The position numbers and the translations under genes are program-made. The notes beneath the pieces are model-generated. The model searched no databases. It was not told the DNA's origin and saw only the letters and a program-made list of their open reading frames with translations. From the NCBI GenBank assembly GCA_028554795.2, contig CM068831.1, forward strand, positions 33,921,144-33,985,143: a DNA stretch of 64,000 nucleotides, written 5' to 3'. Shown piece by piece: positions 47,670 through 60,111 of this stretch; position 1 is the first letter of the stretch, and the number at the start of each line of letters is the position of its first letter. Source of the stretch: Sinohyriopsis cumingii (taxonomy: Eukaryota; Mollusca; Bivalvia; Unionida; Unionidae).

Positions 47670-48030
47670 GAGTAAGAAGGCTCTCGAGGAATCCTTTGGC
47701 GTGCTGGGAAGGTGGAGCTATGAGTGTTGGCTCCTTACCCATTTGACGAGAGCTGTGGACTTTATGGGATAAATCTGTATGTATATATATATATGTATAT
47801 CGTTTACTGACGTGGAATCGTATAATTTGGTGGGGTTTTGATGGAATATGTTGTAGTCGATTCCGACGTTGGATTGGATGACGTATTGGTTTGCTCACAG
47901 TAAGAGATCAAAGCTTCGTGGCCAACGGGTTGGCAGGGATTAAGAGGCTTTCGAGGAATATTTCGGCATACTGGGGGGGGGCTATGCCTGATGGCTTCTT
48001 CATCGTTCAATGAGAGTTGTGGAACCGGAA
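47670..48030. repeat. Diverged direct repeat
   Basis: 47,670-47,762 and 47,937-48,022 share ctytcgaggaat, the g-rich tract before gctat, and gagagytgtgga in order, about 265 bp apart. No coding potential was seen. Confidence 0.5.
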
Positions 48031-48593
48031 ATCGTTTTCGTAAACCGGAAGTCCGGAGATAAGTAAATTCCAATCTTGAATCAGTTTTTTCAATATCACT
48101 GAATACAATAATTCATTGTCACAATAAGTGAAAATCAATATTACGTATATCCTACTTGATGATAAAACACATATTAGTCATAAATTTGCATCTATTATAT
48201 ACTTTGACAACACCTTGTGAGAGAATCATAAACTTTTTTTTATTTGTGTACGAATTCATTATATTGCCCAATCACATTTATGTATGTGCTCCGTGCGTTG
48301 ATTCTTGTTTACTGACTCGCTGAAGATACGTGTTCTGATTAGTTATATTTAGGAGCGAGTTTATTTCCTTATATCAGTTGTTTAACTCGGTGAGCATAAT
48401 CCTGTTAAAATCGTTGCCGGACTTTATGCGCACGAGTATGGTATCAGATCCATTCATTGTTCAATAACATTTCAAATAAACATATCATTCACGAAATTTC
48501 TTTCAGTAACTTTGCTAATTCCAAACCAAACCCTGCTTTCTTTCTCTTGCATGGATGAAACAGATGTTTGCTTTACTCTTAAAAACCATCAAA

Positions 48594-48652
48594 CACACAC
48601 ACACACACACATACACACACACATACACATACACACACACACATATATATAT
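48594..48652. repeat. (CA)n(TA)n microsatellite
   Basis: Interrupted CA run followed by TA. Confidence 0.95.
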
Positions 48653-49149
48653 AAATACAACCTTGGTCTGTTTGTACATCATGGCTAGTAGGTATGAAAC
48701 CTGCTACATTTGCAATCCCATCTTCAAGGTCAACGTCATACCTTAATTCGTTTGCGGCGCTTGAGTTGAAACTTGGTATGCTCATTTATGTATCACTGTT
48801 GAAAGGTTTGTCTCCTTTCACATTTGGAGTCCCTTTTCAACGTCAATGTCATAGGATATTGTTATGTATTTTTTCGTATTGATTTTAGCTTTAGTTTTAG
48901 AATAGCTTTATTTGTTTCAGGGATGGGTTTTCAACATTAATTCGTATGGTGCTTCATGTAAAGTAACAGGCTTCAGTTCGCCTCTGTTACTCAGTAGAAA
49001 CAACAAGAAATATGTCGCATAACATAGCCATGGCCGTCTAAAGTGCAACTCTGTGACTAATCTCTTTGTTCACAGTGCCACTGAAGATACTTAAATGAAC
49101 CTTGAAGGAAAACAACCTTCTTGTTGCCGAGCGGTTTTATGATAATGTG

Positions 49150-50400
49150 TTGTTCGTCCGAGAACCACTCTAATCATTCAAGGGTTGGAGGGGAAGTTCT
49201 GTTCTGTGCGTGCGCATGTGGCTGATGAGGTCAATCTTTGCCTGGAATGCTGGTTTGCATAAAGGAAAAGGGATGAGTGGTACGTTTCCAGGAGGGTCGA
49301 TGCCACGCGCTTTACTGGATTGCTTGGTGCAAAATAAGACCATTGCTGTTAGAGTGACAGACACTGTAGCTGCTGTCCTGCTACATTCGCACAACTTACA
49401 GCCTTTGTTCATGGAGGAACACCAAGTGACTCCATCGCTTGATGTTAGCTTCCAGAAATCAGGGTTTATTTTGAATTCTTTCAATGCAACTTCAAGATTG
49501 TCTTTGAGGCGTTTCGTCTGACCTACGTGGGATAGCTGTCCTTAATGTAACTCGCCCTAAAAGAGTCTATTAGGCAGCCGGTGGACTGGCATGCGTACAT
49601 GTCCCGCCAAGCGTACCTGGGACTGCATAAGGATGGTGTGGATGCTGCGTAGACCTGCTTCGGCGAGTACCTCAGTGTCTGGAACCTTGTCCAGCCACTT
49701 GATGTTGAGGATTTTCCTGAGACTTTTTGTGTGAAAGTTTTTCAGCGTTGGTACATCGTCCACGTTACACATGCGTAAAGTAGTGTGGTGAGCACAACTG
49801 CCCTGTAGACATTTAGTTTTGGTCTGGATGCTGATGCCTCTTCTATTCCAGACACTGTCATACAGTTGGTCGAACGTTCAGCTGGCTCTGGCAATGCGGA
49901 CTGTCACTTCGTAGTCACTATTGACACTCTGTGACAGTGTGCTGCCAAGGTAGTGTGAAGCGGTTAACTACTTTAACTTTATGGTCGTTGGTGGTGATGT
50001 TGGGTTCAACATTAGGGTTTCTAGGGGCCAGTTAATGCAGGACGTCAGTCTTCTTGGTACTGCTGGTGAGACCAAAGCTTGTGTAGGTGCAAGAGAACTT
50101 GTCAACGCTGCGTTGCAGGTCGGCTTCTGAGCCAGCTTTGAAGGCACAATCATCAGCAATTAAGACTTCCCTGATGGTGTTTGTCATAACCTTGGTTTTC
50201 GCTTGAAGGCTCCTGGAGTTGAACAGTTTTCCATCTGTACGGTACCTGATGTCGATGCCAACATCTTCGTCTTTGAAAGTATTAGTCAACATAGCGGAGA
50301 AAAAAGAGGGCTCAGTGTCGGTGCCAGAGAACAACCCTGCTTGATGGTATTGGTTACTGTGAATGTCTCATATGTTTCTCCATTGTCCTGGGCTCGTGCC
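49150..50400 (-). mobile_element. Decayed LINE ORF2 fragment with C-terminal zinc finger
   Basis: Minus-strand pieces are LIADDCAFKAGSEADLQRSV (50,334-50,032; reverse transcriptase Asp-Asp, Phe replaced by Ile), LRKILNIKWLDKVPDTEVLA (49,772-49,557) and a C-terminal segment with FQAKIDLISHMRTH (49,484-49,170), the Cys/His-finger end seen in this LINE group. Frames are broken, and the 5' half is absent. Confidence 0.8.
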
Positions 50401-50753
50401 TGTGTTTCGTCGTATAAATGCTGCACTATAGATATAAATTTTCTCGGATATCCGTACGTGCCATTACCTTACACAAGCCTTCTCTTCTTGCATATATATA
50501 TATATAATCACGATTTCCACAATTGTGGTCCTAGGCATGCCGGTGAATATGTTGGGAATATGCACTCTTGACGTATCCAGTTTTCAACTAGATTTTATTC
50601 ACAATGAATTGAGGTTTTACTTTTAATGTAATTTCTTATCTAGTGTTTAATTTAATCAGTAATCATTAAATATTATATTAATTCTACCGTGTGAAGCAAT
50701 TTTTAAGTTTTGACTGACCAGTTAGTATTTTGTGAAAGAAGTTTGAGTGATTA

Positions 50754-50756
<3 letters not shown>

Positions 50757-50804
<48 letters not shown>
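50757..50804. repeat. (TA)n microsatellite
   Basis: TA dinucleotides, about 48 bp. Confidence 0.95.
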
Positions 50805-50808
<4 letters not shown>

Positions 50809-50809
50809 T

Positions 50810-52340
50810 TGCAAAAGTAAAAACAAATTATGCTTTTTTATTTTTAAGAAAACTTATGTCAATGCTTTTTATTCACATTCTTGGCAGAAATGATCTGATT
50901 ATGTTTACAAACCTGTCTTCTTAAATACATGCGAAGTTCATCTATGACAAATTAAATTAATATATCGTGCAGTTGTAAAGAAAATAGCAAATTAAACTAA
51001 TGTATGCAATGTTTTATTGGTTGTTGTTAGATAATTGTTAAAAGAACCAAATGTAAGAATTTTTTTTTTTAATGTTTCAACTGTTAGCGCTGGTCAATTC
51101 GTTTGTGCACTTTGAGCAATAAAATTATAGTGGAGTTGTTGATCTTGGGAAATTTAGTCTATAATTGAATGGCTTGTGATTGGCAACGTTTATATTTACT
51201 TTTGTAGTTCAAGTTGCATGAAATCATCAGTTACTGAAATGACTAAAGGTTTATCCCAGATATTCATTTTCCTACTTACTTGTTGATAGTTCGCCAAATG
51301 TAGAAATATATATTTGGTACAACGACTTCGCTTTGTATATGCATATTCTCATTATTTTTATATGTTGACCTTAACATTTTTCTAAGTTCTATTTTAAAAT
51401 AGTCCATATCTATCTATCTAACTGTCTATTAATTCATGCATATTTACCTTTTAACTTGCTTAAACTCAAGTAATATAAAGATGGGAAGTTGACGCATTAA
51501 ATATTTATTTTTTTACTACGTTAATAGTTTATAATATGCGCTACGAAACAAAAATGAAAATACCTCACTTTACAGATGTTAAAGCAACGCATCTGCTGAC
51601 GAAATAAAGCAAAATGTAAATAACGCACTTATTATTCTACCAAAACAAGAAAAGGAGTAACAAAAAGCTAATGACGTCTCAACAACTCGCTATAGCTACA
51701 CTACCTCCGACAAAATAACAGTTACGCTTAAAGTCGGATGGTAGGGTAAACAATAATATGCAGTATTATTTTTGAGTTCTGTGTGTGTGTGCTTCTAATT
51801 AAGAAACATTAAAATTGAAATCAAGGACTCCGACACAGCACGCACACCAGGGAACTCTCAAAACTCGTGCAAGATAATAAACCGGAAGTAATTAGTATTT
51901 GATTAACTCAGCGAAACGAACAGGTACAATTAGCTTCACACGCCCTTCAAAAGTTATTGGGTAGAGAGGTTTAATCTTGAAATTTAAAACTTTATTAGAT
52001 GAAATTGAAGGTAAAAAGGTAACCACACTAAACTTTGTAAGAAGACCAAACGTAATACAACAAAACTGTGCGCAACCACTTGTAACAATTACAAATACAA
52101 TGATCCGTTTTGAAACTCTTCATTCGTTACGATTGATTTTCTTTGGGATCAGGAATCATTTTCAGACGAAGCAAAAAGCTTTTTATCCCAGCACCTTTCC
52201 ATTCCATTTTATTTATCTACTATGTGTGCTGTTCGCTTTCACCTGATTTCAAATAGTTCATTCAATGTAAGGTGATTTGTATCTTACAGCTCTGCTACTC
52301 GATCCTTCGTTTCTGCATCTGTTTCGTTTGTATAACCGTA
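50810..52340. other. No gene recognised
   Basis: AT-rich, downstream of the locus C tail exon. No poly(A) signal was assigned with confidence. Confidence 0.5.
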
Positions 52341-52346
52341 CATGGC

Positions 52347-52611
52347 TCATGGGAAATGCTTATGTGTGGCAAGCATTTTCATTCTATTAGAGCATGTGTT
52401 TTGCAATATGCTGTAGTACTGTTGGGACATTAGCCTGTCGGATGGATCTATACCTACGTCCAAATCCTCATAAACTGGCTTAGTCAGTTTAATATTTCTT
52501 TCTTTCTTATCCATAAAGACTAAGTCATCTTCCGTCATCTTGCAGTCTATAAATGACAGATCTTGCGATTGTCTACACTTCATTTCGTCTCCACTTTGTT
52601 GCACTTGAACG
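52347..52611 (-). CDS. Receptor tail exon with ITAM-like tyrosine pair
   Basis: Acceptor ACTTGTTTCAG, phase 2, then 87 codons to TGA. The peptide is polar with no membrane segment: an acidic stretch (KMTEDDLVFMDKKER) followed by KPVYEDLDVGI and QQYYSILQNT. The two Tyr-x-x-Leu units are separated by about 15 residues, longer than the usual 6-12 of an ITAM but similar in layout. No sequence similarity to the gene A tail is visible, but the phase and position suit a receptor tail. The link to the locus C Ig2 exon is inferred. Confidence 0.5.
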
Positions 52612-52619
52612 CTGAAACA

Positions 52620-54710
52620 AGTGTTCCGTCTGATTTTCAAGCACCAATTATTTTATCAACTTGAAGATTTCCCTTTAAAAAAAAAGTTGCCCCTTTTCAG
52701 TAAAGTCTTCCCTAAGAAAAACATTGTTGGTTTACATTTGATGGTCTCACCACCCACTTCATGTATCACTGTCGATTTCCGCACTGTGTCAAATATTTGT
52801 ATTTGTTATTTAATGTATGTAACAACTTAGGCCATGCCGGTTAATCACTTTATTCTTTTCAATTAATTATTTTCGCAGGCTACTCCTTGTGAGAATCATG
52901 AAAATCTCTCCGTACACCCAAATCCGCTTTCCTAATAACCATAGTATCCATTAATATTGTTGATGCCTAATACGTTTCCTTCTACCCATATAATTCCGCT
53001 TTCATTTTTACATATGATGTCTTTCAGCGATAAAATTTGCGCAAACCACAACCATACAACTTATTAGGCTCTAGATACATTTGTGTCTAATTTACCACCT
53101 TCAACATAACATTTGCGATTAATTTTACATATCTTTGCAATATCACACTAACGACTCCGCGAATTCGGGATTCACTCGTCATAAACATGTCATAGTTAAC
53201 AATTCTAGTTTTACTCTTTGTATAGTTAAAATTGTGGTGTGGTTAACTAGTGTGTTGGGTAATATTTGACATTTTCTATGCATAGATTATCTTATTTATC
53301 AATATAATATAATATAATATAATATAACATAATATAATATATGAACTTAAATTGTTTACATAAAATTAAGAATATTGCCTAATGACTTTTGTTTAAAGTG
53401 TTACATTACTTCGTCAACAAATTTGTTATCATAATCTGAAATGTACAATAAAATATTATATATTGAGTAACCTTGTGTTGTTAAATTTTCTATTGATATC
53501 CATGTATTCGTAAGTATAGTGTTTCTTTACTTCGTAGGAATTTACTATGCATATTGTCATAACATTGAGCTGTTTCAACCTTTTGTCGTCTAAATTCGCG
53601 GTTAACTTAGACATTGCAACGGTTTCCACCAGTTTGTGTTTGTATCTAATGTTAATTATGATTTTTCATTTTCAATCCGAAAACATCCAAGTTACAATAA
53701 AGAACATAAGAACATATGAAACTTTGAACTGACAAAGGTCTAAAAGTCACGACAAAAATCATTATTTTGGTATGGTGTCAACATAATTGCCGACATTGTT
53801 ACATACTAGCTAGTATTGTTTGTCTGATGTAGAGAAGCAATTTAGACATTTCGTGCTTGTGAAATGTGCTCTATGTACTAATCTATATGAATCCATAGAC
53901 TCCTAGAGAAAATTTTAATTCCCGATCAATAATTTTCTTTTATGATCAAATAAAAATGATTAACATATCAATGTGTTTTATCTTTCATGGCCTGAAACGT
54001 AATCTGGTCTATTATAGTCTATTTCTTGGTATCTACAGAGAATTTGTCGTTACTGTTGTCATGGTCCTCGCAATCTCCATCTTCCAATATCCATCATCTA
54101 GCTTCTATTAAACCAATGACGTTTTCAGTCCAAACAGTATGTTTCTGGTTCTCTGTCGGTATTTTGCTGAACTATTCCAAACTGAAATACACGTTTGATT
54201 ATATTTTGTGTGTGTTGATGCAACATTTAGCGGTTTAAATTCATTGTTATTTAAATAAATGCATCGCTTTTATAAAAAAAAATACTACTAGCTTTTGACT
54301 GTGACCTTTTGACTAAACATAGTGCTCACATTGTCAGAAAAAAGCCTAATACATTTTCGATTACCAAACTAATAAAGATCTCGGAAAAGTTACCCAAGGA
54401 AAAACAAGTCCTCCTTTAATGTTAATCCTGTCTATTTGGCAACAGATTAAAGTTTGTAAATGTAGACACGCATACGCGTCTACAAAAAATCACCGGTGCA
54501 GTTACTGTTTATAGATCACCCTAAAACTGAATTTATAGCAGAGTTATTGTTACCACACCCTACTTTCAAAGTTATACTGCTGTTCTTATATTGTCAAAGC
54601 AATATAGAGACGATTCCTTCACACAATGTCTTTGGATTTTTCTGTTCTGAGTTGTAATCTAGCCAGTCACATTTTGTTTAAATGTTTTTCTGCGTAATTT
54701 GGATTTGTAA
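52620..54710. other. No exon recognised in presumed locus C intron
   Basis: Scanned on the minus strand for a transmembrane exon matching the gene A pattern (phase 1 in, phase 2 out, about 85 nt). None was found apart from the AATAT repeat. Confidence 0.4.
53299..53341. repeat. (AATAT)n pentanucleotide repeat
   Basis: About eight units with one A-to-C change. Confidence 0.9.
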
Positions 54711-54995
54711 GGTAGCTTTAACAATGTTTCAGTCCTATCGCTACGATGTCTGCATTGTGGCAGTTAATAATGATGTCTAGCACTGGTGTACCATGCCGCA
54801 GGCATGTAACATCATGTCCCAGCCAGTGACATTATTCTGACACCAGGCCGAACAGTCGTAACACTAACCACTTAAGGCTGAGCGTCAAGCGAGGCAGCTT
54901 CTAATGCCATTTTTATAAGTCTTTGGTATGACTCGGCCAGGTTTTGACTCCGTGACTTCTGCATCCGAGGCGGACCCTCAAACTATTTAAGCCGT
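54711..54995 (-). mobile_element. tRNA-headed SINE (second family)
   Basis: Copy of the family at 12318-12562. The tRNA-like head at the right end is decayed; the 3' end reads GACTGAAACATTGTTAAAGC. It forms an inverted pair with 56090-56285. Confidence 0.7.
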
Positions 54996-56089
54996 CAAAG
55001 CGGTTGTTTATTTGTTTTCTGAAGCAGCATAATTATAATTTAATCAGTTATCGAGTATTAAGTGCTTGACATGGGTGCCATTGCGTACGTATCTGTAAAC
55101 AGCTGAACGATTAGAAGTATTGATTAAGAAGTTACTAGCGAGATTTGGATGCGCTTTAACGGTACATTACTATGAGGCTTCCTCATTTACGTACAGAGTC
55201 AAATACACGGTGTACAAAATTGTTTAGAACAGTTAACTAAGTGCATTAGTACCTTCTAGTACAGTTGCACTTGAAACACGCTGTGCATGTGTGTTGATTA
55301 GAAGCAGTGTCCAGATGATCTATTAAAATCAAGCTTTCTGAATGCAGCTAACTACAAATAATCGATGACGAAAATGAATTTTCCCGTAATCGAGGAAAAA
55401 GTCAAAATCCTCTGGCAATTAAATAAAAATTTAATACGCGGATGCCAAGAGGAATTCGGAAATCAGCGTTGCAATATATCAAGCCTTTCAATTTAGATTT
55501 GCACGTGTCTCTCCAGACGAGAATATTAACTGATCCACTGGTTTCAGTTAGGAATTATATGCGACAAGCCTTTGTTAAATGTCTCACATAAGCATATATG
55601 GATGGCGACAAAACAGCATCAAGAAAACAATGGTTTGTTAGCAAACGAAAAGACAAAATTAGTACAATGTGATAATATTAGAAGAATAAAAAGTAAATAA
55701 AACAAAAACGAAAAAAAAAAATAAATGAGAACAGGAGGCATTAAGGAAAGTATGAAATGCATGCATATTATTAGTTGTACAGTATCGATAGTATATTGAT
55801 TAACTTCAACCCATTTCACAACCTTTCGGGATTTTCAGCAGATGATAAGCTATATATGGCAGTCAGAACATTTCGGTGATAATACTACTGACAAGTTTGT
55901 TTGAGTTTTATTGTTGATTTTTTTTTCTCACATATCCACTATGGCCAAGCCTAGACTCAAGCCCACGGTGGTAGAGATAAGAAGCTCGCGGTCTGAAAAG
56001 GCGAACACCTTAGACACATCGGCCACACGGGGCTCCTTGCATGAATGTAACAGGAATAAAGAAAAAGGTGATTCTTTACTTCTACTACC

Positions 56090-56285
56090 AACAGCTGCCT
56101 CGCTTGGCGCTCAGCATTAAGAGGTTATTGTTAAGACTGGTCGGCCTGGTGTCAGGATAATGTGACTGGGTGGGAAATCTTGCTACGTGTCGGCGGCATG
56201 ATGCCACAATGCTAGACATCACTATAAACTGCCACATTGAAGACAGAATAGCGATATGACTGAAACATTGTTAAAGCTACTTTAA
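56090..56285 (+). mobile_element. SINE (second family), partial
   Basis: Plus-strand copy of the body and 3' end of the family, sharing gactgaaacattgttaaagc with 54711-54995. The left part is divergent. Confidence 0.65.
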
Positions 56286-56801
56286 ACATCCAAATCACAC
56301 ACACACACAGACTTTGAATTATTAAGAAGAATAGTGTTACTAATGATGTTTTCTGTACGAATATGCACAAAGGAAAGAACATAACAGCAAACCACTAATA
56401 TTTTCTCACGGGATAAGGTAAGAAATCTGTTAATGTTCAGTCTGTTATACATATTGCTAAAAAATGGCTTCATCATAAATTAAAAATAAACTTTGCTTGA
56501 TTTGATAGAATAACGGTTATATTTCATAGAATGAAAATACTTACTTTTTCAACCTCTCGATAAAATATCCGTTATTCACTCGTTTCTAGAAAATAGCCTA
56601 TTTATAATGGTTCCCATTTTCTACTTAAACGTGTTGCGTACAGAGATCATCAACATTTGGCGCCACTATTTTTATATGAGTATGTACATCAGCAATCTCC
56701 ACGGAAACGTTTGTTATAATTCAAGTGCAAGAATAATATGTAAATAACATTCTATATAATGAGAATGTATGTATACATCAATTGTTATGGAATAAGAATA
56801 C

Positions 56802-57116
56802 CTTGACTGTCGAAAAATATAGAATCCAGAACACAACGTTTGTCATTCCAGGCAAAATATGAGCCTTTATTTAGCCATCCAATTTCGGGAAAGGAAAATG
56901 AAAATTCTCCTTTTCTCAACTAACAATTTTCAATGCTTTTCTCTTGCCCTGATACCAAATCTGTATATATGCAATTGTCCTTAGTCGCATTATAAATTAC
57001 GACAGGTTGGCTGAGTATGGAATTGGGATTATCAACCCTTCCGGAAGACATGTTGTTCTCATAAATTATGAATAACAGTGTAATCGGTTCCCAAAGTTGT
57101 ACCAAATATATGCAAC
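56802..57116 (-). pseudogene. Locus C Ig2 exon with in-frame stop
   Basis: The exon is 315 nt, the same length and phase 1-1 as gene A exon 3, with acceptor TTTGCAG and donor G|GTATTC. It keeps both non-canonical cysteines, the KGSYFAW motif and the FSFSFPEI stretch. A TAG at 56922-56920 replaces the ATG (Met) codon of A directly after the second cysteine. Confidence 0.75.
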
Positions 57117-57216
57117 CTGCAAACTTAAATTATGAAACAGAGACATATCTTCGTATCTTCGAAAATAAAGTGAAATAAAAAGGGATATAGCGTGCTTTCT
57201 GAGTATGCTGATGTAG

Positions 57217-57218
<2 letters not shown>

Positions 57219-57259
<41 letters not shown>

Positions 57260-59455
57260 GAGTATGTATAGCGCCTAATCTTTAGAAGCTTTAAGCGCTT
57301 TACAACATTAGACAAAACCTACAACATAAAAAACATATATAATGATATGATTACAAATCAAACACAATTAAATTAGAAAACATAAGAAACATGATGAAAT
57401 ATTTAAGGCAGGAAACATTATTAGGTCTTTAAGTTTATTCTTGCAATCGAAATAAGTGAGTTTTAAGAGCACTCTTGAATGAGATCACTGTGTCTTTGTG
57501 TCTAAGTTCAGTGGGCAATTCATTCCACGTTGTTGGGCTCTGGCATGCAAAAGAACACTGTCCATATGACTTTCTTTTCATAGTGGGAATAATGCATATA
57601 CGATTGTCAGAAGAGGAGAGTAAGTATATTGCTGGTGTACACACATGGGTGAGGTCGGAAAGGTATGTTGGACTGGAGTCCAACAGTGAAACGTAGCACA
57701 GAGAACAAGTTTTGTTTTTGATTCTTGATCGAATGGATAGCTAGTGTAGGGTACAGAACAGCGGGGAGGTGTGTTCTGATCGTGGTACTTTAAGTATGAT
57801 CCGAGCAGCTGTGTTTTGAACTTTTTGAAGTTTGTGGAGTAGATATTGAGATGAACCAGACATAATTGAGTTACAATAGTCCTGTCCTGAAAATACTAAT
57901 GAACACACAAGTGTTTTAGTGGAATCAGTTTAAAGATATTTGCGAATGGAGTTGATGCGTCTCAGCTCAAGATATGCAGCCTTGCATATGTTCATGACAT
58001 GTTGGTGCAATGTGTGACTAGTGCCCAGAGTGACACCTAAGTTTCTTACTGATTGTGTGAATGTAATGTTGGTGTTGCTGATACTTACTGTTTGAGGTAA
58101 AGGATGTGAATGACAAAGTCTTTGTGTTGTGATCAGAATGGCCTTAGTTTTATCATCATTCATTTGCAGCTTGTTACATGTCATCCATGATTTCACATCA
58201 GAAATGCACCTAACTACACCTTGGATGGTAGCACCAACTTCAATTGGGTGGCTAGATTTGTATATTTCGGTGTCATCAGCGTACAATTGGCGAGATACTG
58301 GATGGTGATCTATGACACTTGAGAGCGGCTGAGTGTAAAGAACGAGGAGAACAGTTCCAAGAACAGACCCCTGTGGAACACCACAACATAGAATAACACG
58401 GCTGGAGTGTATTACATTTGCAGACACAATTTGTGTCCTGTTGACCAAGTAGGACTTGAACCACAGTAAGTCTGTATCATGAATGCCAAATGCATGCTGA
58501 AGACGGTGAAGTAATATATCATGGTATATTGTGTCAAATGCTGCAGACAAATCAAGGAGGGTGAGGACTGTAATCTTTCCGCTATCCAAAGCAGACTGAA
58601 TGTCATTAACTACTTTTAGAAGAGTAGTTTCAGTACTATGGTAAGGGCGATATGCAGACCGTACATTGCTGAAAGGACTGTTTGAATTCAGATAAGATAC
58701 AAGCTGGGATAGAACAACCTTTTCTAAAAAAAATTTATATGATTGGGAGATTAGAAACTGGGCGGTAGTTCTTATCGTTATGGTCTAGTGTTATATTTTT
58801 GAGCAGAGGCTTTACAATAGCAGTTTTGAAAAATGATGGGAATTCCCCTGCTGCGAGAGAGGTGTAAACATCATCAGTTAGTGAAGGCAATACTGGATCT
58901 AAGCACTCAAGAAGCAGTGATGTTGGAATTGGATCAAGTTCACATGACTTTGGTGCACTTTTCATCAGGATTGTACGTGCGAACTCCATAGAGACAGGTT
59001 AAAATGCTACTAATGGTTGCCGCTCAAATTCTCTATCCCAACTGTATGGTGACGACGAGTCAATTAAAATTGTGGTGTCAAGCTTACCTCTAATGGTTTG
59101 TACTTTGTCACGGAAGAAATTTGCAAACATGTCCGGAAGGTCGACTGGAGAGAAGGTAGTTGTAAGTGGTGTTGGTTTGTTCCTTGACATTAGCTTGTTA
59201 GTAATCTCGAAGAGCTCTTTACAGCTGGAACTGTCCATGATCTTAGTAGTGTAGTGGGCTTATTTCGCTGCATTGATTATATTTGTGACATTCTTCTTAG
59301 CGGCTTCATATAGTTCCTTAAGAATAGTGAGTCTGGGGGAAAGCCAAAGCCTCTCAGCTTTACGGCTGTCTCTTTTAATAGTGCGAAGCTGATCACTAAT
59401 ACTGCTATACCATGCAGAACACTTTTGAATTGATACTCTGCACTTGATAGCTGGG
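57219..59455 (-). mobile_element. L2/CR1-like LINE, 5' truncated, inside locus C
   Basis: The minus strand carries ORF2 in a few frames: 59,238-58,999, 58,989-58,735 (DKNYRPVSNLPII), 58,589-57,930 (219 open codons with LLDLSAAFDTI, CGVPQGSVLG and QLYADDTEIY, the reverse-transcriptase core), and 57,683-57,435 (LPTELRHKDTVISF). It ends in an (ATT)n tail at 57,257-57,219. Same family as 4151-4912. It splits the intron that in gene A is continuous near 8,757. The long open RT block suggests recent insertion. Confidence 0.88.
57930..58589 (-). pseudogene. LINE ORF2 reverse transcriptase segment
   Basis: 219 uninterrupted codons containing the palm motifs CGVPQGSVLG and YADDTEIY. It lacks the endonuclease and the upstream fingers, which lie in other frames at higher coordinates, so it cannot act alone. 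Confidence 0.8.
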
Positions 59456-59698
59456 GCATGTATATTAAATATATTTTAAAATAAAAATACATACAATCTA
59501 GGCATAAGTAAGAGTGGAGTTTCTAGGTGGTCCCTATCGCGAGTGCCTGATACGTAAATATGTGTACCATCTCCTATTTGTCCTTTATTTCGTTATTCCC
59601 TCATGTAGCTCTCTTTGACTTCATTACCTTTATAGAACATATTCATTCTTTTATCAGCAATTAATAAAGATTATTTATTCCGACTTAGTGAAATGAAG

Positions 59699-59699
<1 letters not shown>

Positions 59700-59750
<51 letters not shown>
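59700..59750. repeat. (AT)n microsatellite
   Basis: It follows sequence matching gene A at 9,000-9,065, so it is the locus C counterpart of the long tract at 9,081-9,292. Confidence 0.9.
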
Positions 59751-59753
<3 letters not shown>

Positions 59754-59990
59754 GTTTTAGGTGCGTTGTGGGCAGTCATCCCGAAAGTGGGTTTACGGGA
59801 AGGACATGATATAGTTTACATTTCAAATCAAAATACATATACATAGGTTGTATTTCTTACATAGTAATTATGTATATGTTGAAAATAAGTATATACACTT
59901 ATGTTATAGTCCTATTCATGTTTTCGGTTCGTGGGCAGATATATATATTTCATGGGCAGTTTTGACCTTTAGGTTGAAGATGACAAAGTA

Positions 59991-60111
59991 ACTGCCCAAA
60001 AATACGTTCACGAAGAACAAACATATAGCATTCTGCCCGTGAATACGGCCATGGGAACAATATATAGCGTACTGCCCACGAATACGTTCACAAGTAACAA
60101 ATATATAGCAT
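59991..60111. repeat. Three tandem ~40-bp units
   Basis: Units at 59,991, 60,032 and 60,072 share ctgccc, gaatacgttcac and aacaaatatatagcat. The inverted form ttcgtgggcagatatata lies just to the left (about 59,930). Confidence 0.8.

Larger units (their letters stand above)
52347..57116 (-). pseudogene. Ig-superfamily receptor locus C (Ig2 exon and a distinct tail exon)
   Basis: Two exons are supported: an Ig2 exon at 57116-56802 and a terminal tail exon at 52611-52347. They are grouped because both are on the minus strand, in the order seen in gene A, and the tail acceptor has the same phase 2. The Ig2 exon carries a TAG at 56922-56920, so the locus is probably not functional in this haplotype. 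No transmembrane exon was found between them, and no Ig1 or signal exon upstream; a 2.2-kb LINE sits in the intron just upstream of Ig2. Intron sequence around the Ig2 exon aligns with gene A (7,865-8,760 against 56,310-57,200, resuming at 59,455). The alternative is two unrelated remnants. Confidence 0.5.

Noticed and set aside
54150-54240. Acceptor-like site at 54,190 on the minus strand as a locus C exon.
   Set aside because: The phase-1 reading gives a polar peptide ending in a stop within about 24 codons, without a membrane segment or donor.
55619-55819. Hydrophobic minus-strand frame as the missing transmembrane exon of locus C.
   Set aside because: It arises from A-rich plus-strand sequence (poly-Phe/Leu), lacks splice borders of the right phase, and does not resemble the gene A helix.
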